Source: a virus. From it: a DNA stretch of 21,943 nt. A program made the position numbers and the translations under genes. Below the pieces are notes generated by a model. That model saw only the letters and a list, made by a program, of their open reading frames with translations. It had not been told where the DNA came from and did not search any database. This document shows, piece after piece, positions 15,182-21,698 of the stretch. Every line of letters starts with the position of its first letter. The first letter of the stretch is position 1. The stretch lies in the IMG/VR virus record IMGVR_UViG_3300033144_003702, positions 1 through 21,943 of that record; one strand, given 5' to 3'.

Positions 15182-16661
15182 CGGGAACTCCGGCAGACCA
15201 CAGCTTAAGCTGTGCCGCATCGAGTGCACCAGGTCCGTAGCCAACGATAGCATTCTCGTCGATCATCAAGCACTCGTCACGAATGCCACCCACCTCTTCT
15301 GGCTTATTTTGGTAGTAGTCACCAAAGGACAGGAAGATGCGGGGTTTCTTGCCGAAGAGGGAGGCCACCTCAGTCAGATAACCAGGAGCCCACTTAGCCA
15401 CACGACGCAGACGCTTCGTCACCGTCGTAGTCTCGCGACTACGGAGCGTCTCAGCAGGAATCCCGCTTGTGCGAGCTACCTCTTCCCAGGTCGTCTCGTT
15501 CTCCATGGGGCCAGACGGTCCCGCCACACGAATGGGATGCGTCCTGGCGACAAGCCACCACTCCACATCCCACGCTACGCCGAGACCGAGATCAGCCAGG
15601 AGGCCAGCCGGTCCCGTTTCTCTCGACGTCGTGTGTGGATACCCACCACCGATCAACGAGAGGCCGATGCCTTGCGTTGCCTCGATCAAGATGTCGCGTC
15701 CACTCCGCAGGAGGTTACGCAGCAACGAGCCGACAGGCGCGACCTTGACGCCTGGCAGATCCGGCACTCCACCGATTTTGCCGAACGTGTCAGCCACACG
15801 CAGAACGCGCAGCGCCATAGCACCACCTGTCCCTGTCAGCGTAGACCCGATGCTCGACAGCGTGTAGTCCCGCTCAAGCTGCCTACCGTGCTCGTCCACC
15901 AACGCTACCGACGGGTCGATAGTGACGGTGCAACCCGCAGGCACGTAAGGCAGTTCCTTTGCCAGGACTGCTGCATCGACGACAGCGCCAGGACCGATCA
16001 ACAGATCCGTTCCAGGCGAAGCCCAGGGTGTGGCCGAAGGGAGGTGACGGAAGACCGCGTATTCCCCGTTCGGACACTCGATACGATGGCCAGCGTTCGG
16101 ACCACCGGACCTGGCGAACGCAGCGTAGCGCTTATTCTCCAGTGCCTTGGTAGCAACGAGCCAGGAGCAGACTTTGCCCTTGCCTTCGCTCCCCCACTGT
16201 GCACCGACGATGCCGGTCACCTGGCCATGCGTCGTCTCGCCATCGTAGACGACTAGGTTCTGCAGCACGTGGCTTACGATCCTCTCTGGCTTCCAACGTG
16301 GAACGTGCAGATCACCTGGCTCCGTAACCTTGTAGTGATCCTCGCCTATGCAGACGACGATCCCACCGTGGTGGCGCACCAGATCAGCCTGCGCTTCAGA
16401 ACGCACAGCATCAATTACGACTCGATCATAAGGCGCTAGGCGTTCACCAAAAATCCAATAGATGTCTTCTTGGTCAAGTTCGTTTCCAAACTCAAACAAC
16501 TCATCGTTAGTTGGGACCGTCCTGCCATACGCCCCCTCTGCTGCAAGCTTGCGCAGCAGAGAGGACGTCGACACTACGGACCAACCTAATCGGCGGAGAA
16601 GCTTAGCTACTGTCGTCTTCCCAATCTTCGGGGATCCAGTTAGCGCGATCAGATGGGCCAT
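15177..16661 (-). CDS. purZ: Fusion of a dNMP-kinase-like domain and PurZ (2-aminoadenylosuccinate synthetase)
   Basis: This is a 494-residue fusion. Residues 1 to about 147 are a P-loop kinase: Walker A GSPKIGKT (9-16), and VVIDAVRSEAQADLVRHHGGIVVCI (81-105), whose DxVR...GG pattern recalls T4 gp1-type deoxynucleoside-monophosphate kinases. Residues 148-494 follow the adenylosuccinate synthetase fold: GAQWGSEGKGK (153-163), SGGPNAGH (185-192, catalytic-type His192), GPGAVVDAAVL, IEATQG and TTSRETG. S158 replaces the Asp that activates IMP in PurA, the known PurZ substitution that makes space for the 2-amino group of dGMP. PurZ joins dGMP and aspartate to N6-succino-2-amino-dAMP. The fused kinase may act on dGMP or dZMP. 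Start ATG, with AAAGGA close upstream. Confidence 0.92.
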   Translation of the reverse strand: MAHLIALTGSPKIGKTTVAKLLRRLGWSVVSTSSLLRKLAAEGAYGRTVPTNDELFEFGNELDQEDIYWIFGERLAPYDRVVIDAVRSEAQADLVRHHGGIVVCIGEDHYKVTEPGDLHVPRWKPERIVSHVLQNLVVYDGETTHGQVTGIVGAQWGSEGKGKVCSWLVATKALENKRYAAFARSGGPNAGHRIECPNGEYAVFRHLPSATPWASPGTDLLIGPGAVVDAAVLAKELPYVPAGCTVTIDPSVALVDEHGRQLERDYTLSSIGSTLTGTGGAMALRVLRVADTFGKIGGVPDLPGVKVAPVGSLLRNLLRSGRDILIEATQGIGLSLIGGGYPHTTSRETGPAGLLADLGLGVAWDVEWWLVARTHPIRVAGPSGPMENETTWEEVARTSGIPAETLRSRETTTVTKRLRRVAKWAPGYLTEVASLFGKKPRIFLSFGDYYQNKPEEVGGIRDECLMIDENAIVGYGPGALDAAQLKLWSAGVPA

Positions 16662-16666
16662 CCTTT

Positions 16667-17722
16667 CTAACCCCAGTCGTCGTCAGCGTCGTCCGCGTCA
16701 GCGTCGATGCCGGTGTCCTCGTCGAAGCCACCGTCGTCGTCGGTGTCCTCGTCTTCGGCCACCTCCTCGTCGGCCTCTTCCTCTTCCGGCTCTTGCTCTT
16801 CGCCTTCAGCCGCAGCCTGGATCGAGTTAAGCCGACGGTTCAGCTTCTCGACGTAGTCCGCTCGCAGTGCGCGGTTGGTCTCGTCGGCAAAGAACGCCTC
16901 GATGCACTCCAACTGCATGAGCGAGATCGGGCCGGTGTTGGCGTTCGCCAGTGCATAGGCGAAGCCAGAACGCGCAGTCTTCTGCACGATGTCCCACTGC
17001 GAAGCGACGCGGAAGCGAGCGGGTGCACGACCCACCAGCTTACCGTAGCGCTTGGCAAACGCTTCCTTCTTGCTGTCCTCGATGCCCTTGAGTTGTGACA
17101 GGACACAGGGTGCCTTGGTGCCACGGAAATCGCAGATCGCGAGGAAGGCAGGAGCCAGGTCGTCGTGCAGAGCGTCTGCACCCGGCAGGATCATGAGCAC
17201 GGACTGCACGCAGTCCTTGATCACGCGACCACCGGACTTGGCCTGCCAACCCTGATCCTCCATGAAGACGTCCACCAACGCGTTGGACTCGTCGGTCGTA
17301 GCCCAGTAGCGGAACTCCTCCAGGACGACGAACGCAGCACTCGACAGGTTGTAGAACGCCTCTTCTGTCTTCAGGTAGGGCGTGCCCATTGTGAGCGAAC
17401 CCAGTGCCTGCTTGACGTCTGATGCGATGCTGGCCTTCTTGTTATAGAAGCCAACCCAGGGAACGCCACCACCACCGGAGGGAAGTTCTACCTTGCCCTC
17501 TTCGTAGCCACCGACCTCAGCCAGATAGCCCTTAGGTGCTGACCCATTCCTGGCCGGAAGCTGCTTCTTGCGTGAGGCTGGCTTCTTTTTCTTCACCACA
17601 GGCTTCGTCGCCTTCTTTTTGGCGACTTTCTTTTTCGCCACTTTCTTTTTCGCTTTCTTCTTGGCGACTTTCTTTTTCGCCTTCTTTTTCGCCTTCTTTT
17701 TTGCTACCTTGGCCTTAGCCAT
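16667..17722 (-). CDS. Protein with histone-like Lys-rich head and SSB-like acidic tail
   Basis: This 351-residue protein has three parts. Residues 1 to about 54 are a histone H1-like Ala/Lys tail (repeated AKKKAKKKV). A core of about 240 residues follows, with no recognised motif. About 45 mostly Glu/Asp residues then end in DADDADDDWG. An acidic C-terminal tail with a terminal aromatic residue is typical of phage and bacterial ssDNA-binding proteins, where it recruits replication partners. The gene lies between a helicase/nuclease pair and purZ-polymerase, the right place for a replicative SSB. The two tails could neutralise each other or gate DNA binding. The SSB role is inference. The ATG overlaps the preceding nuclease stop by 8 nt. 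Confidence 0.7.
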   Translation of the reverse strand: MAKAKVAKKKAKKKAKKKVAKKKAKKKVAKKKVAKKKATKPVVKKKKPASRKKQLPARNGSAPKGYLAEVGGYEEGKVELPSGGGGVPWVGFYNKKASIASDVKQALGSLTMGTPYLKTEEAFYNLSSAAFVVLEEFRYWATTDESNALVDVFMEDQGWQAKSGGRVIKDCVQSVLMILPGADALHDDLAPAFLAICDFRGTKAPCVLSQLKGIEDSKKEAFAKRYGKLVGRAPARFRVASQWDIVQKTARSGFAYALANANTGPISLMQLECIEAFFADETNRALRADYVEKLNRRLNSIQAAAEGEEQEPEEEEADEEVAEDEDTDDDGGFDEDTGIDADADDADDDWG

Positions 17723-18674
17723 GGAATGCGCTTCCTATTTCTACCTCGCATCGGTGAGGTCCGCCGCCTGGACACCAATTACAGTGCGTCCCAGGAGTCT
17801 GATCAAAAATGCCTCGTCGCAGCCGAGCGATTGCCCGTGCTGCTTGTCTCATCATGGTGTGGCACGCTTCAAGCGACCACGGGGTTTCGTAGAAGACCTT
17901 CGCTTCGTGAGGAGCCAGGACCTTCTTTCTTGATTTCTTGTTGCAGGTTGGGCAGCGGTCCAGGTCGTTAAGATACGACTGGGTGCGAATGATCCCACCA
18001 GGTAGCACGGTCTCGCCGTAGAACTCGGTCGATGCGATGGCGTAAGCTGCTAGCTGCCACGCGTAAGCGAGTCGTAGCTCGTCTCCCTCAGGCTTCCCAT
18101 TTTTGACGTCCCACACGTAGAGACCACCGTCACTCTCTCGTCGGATTTGATCGACGTGGCCGGGTATCTCCATCATCTTCTGCACTGGGTCGCTGGGATC
18201 AGGTTCTAGCTTAAGTATCACCTCCTGCTCGCAGCTATCAGGAATGACGACTCCCCTATTACGTGGGTCGCAGGCGTAGAAGATCGCAACTTTGCACGCG
18301 CTGTCAAAGTTGGCTTTGGGGAAGTCGGTGATCCCGTCGAGGAATGCACGCCTCTTCGCTGCCAGCAGTCCTTCGGCGGTCTCACCATTACGGTGCCACA
18401 GTTCGATCAGCCGACCGACGGCAGAGCCTGTGTGTGCGGCTGTTCCGAATGACACGTCGGTAATCCTGGTCTTGAGTGCGAAAAATGAGGGACACTTGGC
18501 GAGGTTGGCAAGGATAGAGATGCGAAGACCTGAGACAAGTCCAGTCCCTTCGCAGTGTGGGCAGTCCTCGCCTACGCACCCACGGCACTTATGCATAGCT
18601 GGGAACAGTCCCTCGACACTATCGGCACCACCCGCCCACAGTTGGCCTTCGATGATCTCGGTCGGTTTCGCCAT
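17715..18674 (-). CDS. Cas4/RecB-like PD-(D/E)XK nuclease with Fe-S and zinc cysteines
   Basis: This is a 319-residue exonuclease. An N-terminal CxxCx4CxxC knuckle (C30, C33, C38, C41) comes first. C61 (KCPSFF) and the C-terminal trio C298, C301 and C309 (CNWCPGGGPHRC) give the four ligands of a Cas4/AddB-type 4Fe-4S cluster. Catalytic motifs are GTAAH (H81), GHVDQI (D175), WDVKNGK (D189, K191) and WQLAAY (Q207). Such enzymes resect DNA ends and pair with helicases in recombination or replication. Here it starts in a TAATG overlap with the SF2 helicase gene, suggesting a joint helicase-nuclease. No Cas1/Cas2 is nearby, so a CRISPR role is unlikely. Confidence 0.85.
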   Translation of the reverse strand: MAKPTEIIEGQLWAGGADSVEGLFPAMHKCRGCVGEDCPHCEGTGLVSGLRISILANLAKCPSFFALKTRITDVSFGTAAHTGSAVGRLIELWHRNGETAEGLLAAKRRAFLDGITDFPKANFDSACKVAIFYACDPRNRGVVIPDSCEQEVILKLEPDPSDPVQKMMEIPGHVDQIRRESDGGLYVWDVKNGKPEGDELRLAYAWQLAAYAIASTEFYGETVLPGGIIRTQSYLNDLDRCPTCNKKSRKKVLAPHEAKVFYETPWSLEACHTMMRQAARAIARLRRGIFDQTPGTHCNWCPGGGPHRCEVEIGSAFHG

Positions 18675-20233
18675 TAGAGCCTTGCCTTGCAGTCGAGTAA
18701 GAGAGGGAGAGCCTGGAACGAACGACCTGTGAGGCCGTCAGCTTGTGGATCGAGACCAGCCGCAGCCGCTGCACGTTTCCACCAAGCCATCTGCTTTTCT
18801 GAAGGAGCGTTCCTCCACTTGGAGGTTGCGTATCCTACCAGGTCAGTGGGTAGTTCGCAACGCGCCCACTTACCCCACTTTTTAGAACCGTCTTCTCGTG
18901 TCTCGTCACGTCGAAAAGCTGTGATAGGCTTCTGCTTCCCTGGGTGGATCAGCGACGCGTAGGTGTCCCAGATCCCCTCTTCCACCTGGGCATAGACGAT
19001 GAACATTCCGCCCTTGAGCCCATCACGCAGTGGTAGCTCGATCTGCTTGAACTTGCCTAGTGCCTCGAAACCGAGTGCACGCATGGCCGTTCGCTCTGTC
19101 GGCTGGGGGAACGCCTGCTGTGCCTCTGCGATGATCTGCGCTGGGATAGCGCCGCACAGTAGGTAAGCGTGTCGCTCGACATTGCGACACACGCAGATGT
19201 AGTAGCCGCGTTCGCCAGGTCGCATGATACGACCGATCCTCTGCATCCACTTAACGGGTGACAGGGTAGGAGAGGCGTCGACCATCGCGCGCAGCCAGGG
19301 AAAGTCGACTCCTTCGCGAAGGAGGTCGATTACGACGAGGACTGCACCCTCGTCCCTGCAAGCAGCGTAGGCTTCGGCTCGTCCCTTCGCCTTCGTCACC
19401 TGCGTAACGACTCGGATATTGAGACCTAGCTCCTTGGCTCGCACACCGCAGGACATAGCTACCTCAGTCGACGGGACCACCAGACACGTTGGCCGCTTCG
19501 CTGCCATGCGTGTCGCCCCGTTCAAGATGTCGTCCAGCCGTGAACCGACCTCCTTGGTAACCGACTTGACTACGAACTGTCCCTTAACTACGCGAATCTG
19601 GTCGTCGTCGACGAGTGGCTTGATACGAACGTGGGGTATAGAAATGAACTCACGCTTGAGAGCCTGAGGGATGGTGAGCATCACCTTCGGTTCTCCCCAC
19701 GCCTCACGCAATTCGATAGTCCCACGTGGTGTTCCTCGAAAGGGAGTTGCAGTGAAGCCTACCCAGGTCGCAGCAGGCGACAAGGCAAACAAGGTCCCTG
19801 CTACTGCGCCACCCTGCACCGCGTGGTGCGCCTCGTCATAGATGATCACGTCGTCGACCTGGCGATCTCGTCGCATGATGCTGTTCTGGTAGCGGATCGG
19901 TGTCGAGATCCCGATCTCTTCTGCGGTCTTTGCGATCTTCGCCTTCGACCAGCCGGATAGGTCGCCAGCACCGCAGCGCTCCAGGAAGCCACGGATGACC
20001 TCCAGTGATGGGGTGAGGATCGTGGTATACTTACCTCGCTCTCGGAGTGCGCGCAGCAGAGCTAGCTCGATACTCCCCTTGCCAGAACCCGTGGGTGCCG
20101 AGTAGAGTCGACGTCCTGGGTCCCGTTCGGTGGCCTTGTGCACAAGCAGCAACGCGTCTTGCACTGCCTCCTGCTGGTAGTCGCGCAGTATCTGCTGAAA
20201 CTGGCTGAGGTCGACGGTTGCGGTCTTACTCAT
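18674..20233 (-). CDS. SF2 DEAH-type DNA helicase
   Basis: This is a 519-residue superfamily 2 helicase. A Q-motif-like LRDYQQEAV is at 17-25. Walker A is APTGSGKGS (46-54), where a Gly replaces the usual Thr after Lys, with Ser following. Motif II is YDEAHH (132-137), motif III GFTATPFR (159-166), motif V LREGVDFPWL (305-314) and motif VI QRIGRIMRPG (331-340). Domain order matches RecQ/UvsW/RAD25-like phage helicases that remodel forks or start recombination-dependent replication. It is coupled to the Cas4-like nuclease downstream (TAATG) and to a short Cas4-like fragment upstream (ATGA). The C-terminal part ends in a Trp-rich helical segment. Confidence 0.93.
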   Translation of the reverse strand: MSKTATVDLSQFQQILRDYQQEAVQDALLLVHKATERDPGRRLYSAPTGSGKGSIELALLRALRERGKYTTILTPSLEVIRGFLERCGAGDLSGWSKAKIAKTAEEIGISTPIRYQNSIMRRDRQVDDVIIYDEAHHAVQGGAVAGTLFALSPAATWVGFTATPFRGTPRGTIELREAWGEPKVMLTIPQALKREFISIPHVRIKPLVDDDQIRVVKGQFVVKSVTKEVGSRLDDILNGATRMAAKRPTCLVVPSTEVAMSCGVRAKELGLNIRVVTQVTKAKGRAEAYAACRDEGAVLVVIDLLREGVDFPWLRAMVDASPTLSPVKWMQRIGRIMRPGERGYYICVCRNVERHAYLLCGAIPAQIIAEAQQAFPQPTERTAMRALGFEALGKFKQIELPLRDGLKGGMFIVYAQVEEGIWDTYASLIHPGKQKPITAFRRDETREDGSKKWGKWARCELPTDLVGYATSKWRNAPSEKQMAWWKRAAAAAGLDPQADGLTGRSFQALPLLLDCKARL

Positions 20234-20415
20234 TTGTTGCCGTCTTTCTTCAACGCGTCGCGCAGGCTGTTACCAAGCTTACGAGACACAAAGTCTAGGT
20301 TAACCTTCTTTTCGACACGTGGGATCCTGCCGTCCTCAAGTAGCTTGAGAGCCAGGAAGCTGGGACAGTTAGCCAGCGTAGAGAAATCGGAGATGCGGAG
20401 AGGGAGGGGCAACAC
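20230..20415 (-). CDS. Short protein related to the Cas4-like nuclease N terminus
   Basis: A 61-residue protein starts at GTG (20413-20415) 7 nt after the previous stop and ends in an ATGA overlap with the helicase. Its residues LRISDFSTLANCPSFLALK closely match LRISILANLAKCPSFFALK of the nuclease at 17715-18674, including the conserved CPSF cysteine of the Fe-S site. None of the catalytic motifs is present. It is either a decayed duplicate of the nuclease or a small protein that keeps the N-terminal cap alone. The clean overlaps suggest it is still translated. Confidence 0.6.
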   Translation of the reverse strand: MLPLPLRISDFSTLANCPSFLALKLLEDGRIPRVEKKVNLDFVSRKLGNSLRDALKKDGNK

Positions 20416-20422
20416 GAATTGC

Positions 20423-20929
20423 CTATTCTACCTCTGTGCCTCTCTCTGAGTCAAGCGCTAGCTCCTTTCTCTTTTCGCGTATTCGCTTTATCGCGAGGAG
20501 GAGTCGGTCTGCGTGTGCGTGCATCGACTCTCGTATCCAGGTCCAGCACTCCATGCACAGCTTCGTATTGTGAAACTCGACCGTCACTTCTCCTGGTAGC
20601 GTCGGCTTCTCGCAGGACTCGCACTCCCCGATTTCTCTTCTTTCTCTTCCCCTACTGGCTTTCTTCACTTCCTCCACGGGCACCACCTGTTGCCCACACG
20701 CTCCACACGTGCCGTCTGGTTTTAGACGACCGACACACTCCTCCTTCGGCTCCTCGTAGTGAAACACCGCGTTGATCCAGCGTGTTTCTAGACCTGTGAT
20801 CAAGACTGCCTCGTTTAGAACCTTGTCGGAGAATGTGAAGTCTGAGTCACGAAGCTCCTTAGCCGTCTTCCCTACTAGTTGGTCTCGAAAATGGTTAGGT
20901 AGTCTGACCCCGACTGTCGATCTACTCAC
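20423..20929 (-). CDS. Ribbon-helix-helix-like protein with zinc knuckles
   Basis: This is a 168-residue protein. The first 45 residues (STVGVRLPNHFRDQLVG...FSDKVLNEAV) look like an Arc/CopG-type ribbon-helix-helix DNA-binding domain, normally dimeric. Two cysteine groups follow: C65...CGAC (C75, C78), and CESC (C103, C106) with CMEC (C125, C128). A basic helix ends the protein (AIKRIREKRKEL). Its start overlaps the XRE regulator gene (ATGA), so both are probably made together. A zinc-containing transcription regulator is likely, but the target is unknown. The palindromes at 9571-9717 would suit such a dimer. Confidence 0.65.
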   Translation of the reverse strand: MSRSTVGVRLPNHFRDQLVGKTAKELRDSDFTFSDKVLNEAVLITGLETRWINAVFHYEEPKEECVGRLKPDGTCGACGQQVVPVEEVKKASRGRERREIGECESCEKPTLPGEVTVEFHNTKLCMECWTWIRESMHAHADRLLLAIKRIREKRKELALDSERGTEVE

Positions 20930-21156
20930 TCGTTTTCTGCAATCGCAGCGAGGACGTCGGCTGCAGTCGTCCCTAGCGCCTTAGCGATCCGGTGCAGGGT
21001 GTCTAGCTTAGGAGACCGTTGGTCTCGTTCAAGCAGACCGATGTAGGAGATGTCGAGTCCTGCACCCTCTGCGATCTCTGCCTGTGTCTTGCCGAGAGCG
21101 ATCCGCAACATGCGCAACGTCCTTCCAACCTTCATACTCCCGTCACTGATGGCCAT
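20926..21156 (-). CDS. XRE/Cro-type helix-turn-helix regulator
   Basis: This 76-residue protein is almost entirely one Cro/CI-type helix-turn-helix: LRMLRIALGKTQAEIAEGAG (15-34), then DISYIGLLERDQRSPKLDTLHRIAKALGTT, the classic recognition helix and SPxxxTLxKIAxAL pattern. Such small proteins bind palindromic operators as dimers. It lacks a protease or dimerisation tail, so it is more Cro-like than CI-like. It sits in an overlapping set (TAATG with the gene before, ATGA with the gene after). No integrase is seen, so lysogeny is not implied. Confidence 0.88.
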   Translation of the reverse strand: MAISDGSMKVGRTLRMLRIALGKTQAEIAEGAGLDISYIGLLERDQRSPKLDTLHRIAKALGTTAADVLAAIAENE

Positions 21157-21698
21157 TACTTCTTACCTTTCTTGATTGCTGCGCGTCGCGCTGCAGTCCT
21201 TCTGCGGCGTGCACGCTGCTTGTGCCGTTCCTGGCAGGGAATGCAGCGCTTGACTTGGAACAGGTCCTGGGTTGCGACCTTGCGCGTCTTCTTGCAGACG
21301 GAGCTACCGGACTCGTCCTTCTGCGGATCGGTGCACTTGATGCTGACGAAGATCTTCCCCGTTAGCGACGCCCTGTGCGATAGCGTAGTCGTCTTGGGGA
21401 TGTCGCTGCGCGACTTGAGGATCCGAGTGTTTCCGCACTCGCTGCAGCTTTTGGGTGACGTCTTCCGCTCCTCGACGAACTTTTTGTTGCAAGCTGAGCA
21501 GACCACGGTCCAGGAGCCAACCTCGACGTCCTCTTCCAAGCTAGCCAGGAGCTTACGCACCTCTGGCAACTTGGCCTTGTTGAGAGCAGCACCGGCTGCG
21601 TCTTTGAAAGCCTTCTTGATCGAGGCGTGATGGTCCTTGGTGCGACTACCAGAGCCAAAGATCTTGATGACTACTTTTTCGAATGCGATTTTCGGCAT
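21156..21698 (-). CDS. Basic zinc-ribbon protein
   Basis: This is a 180-residue protein of unknown family. A helical N-terminal segment (about 1-60) precedes a CxxC-14-CxxC ribbon (C67, C70, C85, C88; CSAC and CSEC). A second cysteine set follows (C122, C135, C152, C155, the last pair CIPC). The C terminus is strongly basic (RARRRRTAARRAAIKKGKK). The pattern suits a nucleic-acid-binding protein. It overlaps neighbours on both sides by single bases (TAATG), so it belongs to the early regulatory operon at this end of the window. Confidence 0.7.
   Translation of the reverse strand: MPKIAFEKVVIKIFGSGSRTKDHHASIKKAFKDAAGAALNKAKLPEVRKLLASLEEDVEVGSWTVVCSACNKKFVEERKTSPKSCSECGNTRILKSRSDIPKTTTLSHRASLTGKIFVSIKCTDPQKDESGSSVCKKTRKVATQDLFQVKRCIPCQERHKQRARRRRTAARRAAIKKGKK

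Noticed and set aside
15177-16661. Ordinary host-type PurA picked up by the phage
   Set aside because: The position of the catalytic Asp is Ser, the enzyme domain is shorter than PurA, and its neighbours are a phage polymerase and RNR/MazG-like genes, all of which favour PurZ.
17715-18674. Cas4 of a CRISPR adaptation module
   Set aside because: No Cas1, Cas2 or repeat-spacer array is present, and the gene is coupled to a phage-type SF2 helicase.
20926-21156. CI-type repressor proving lysogeny
   Set aside because: The protein is only an HTH domain without cleavage or oligomerisation region, and no integrase or attachment site is in the window.
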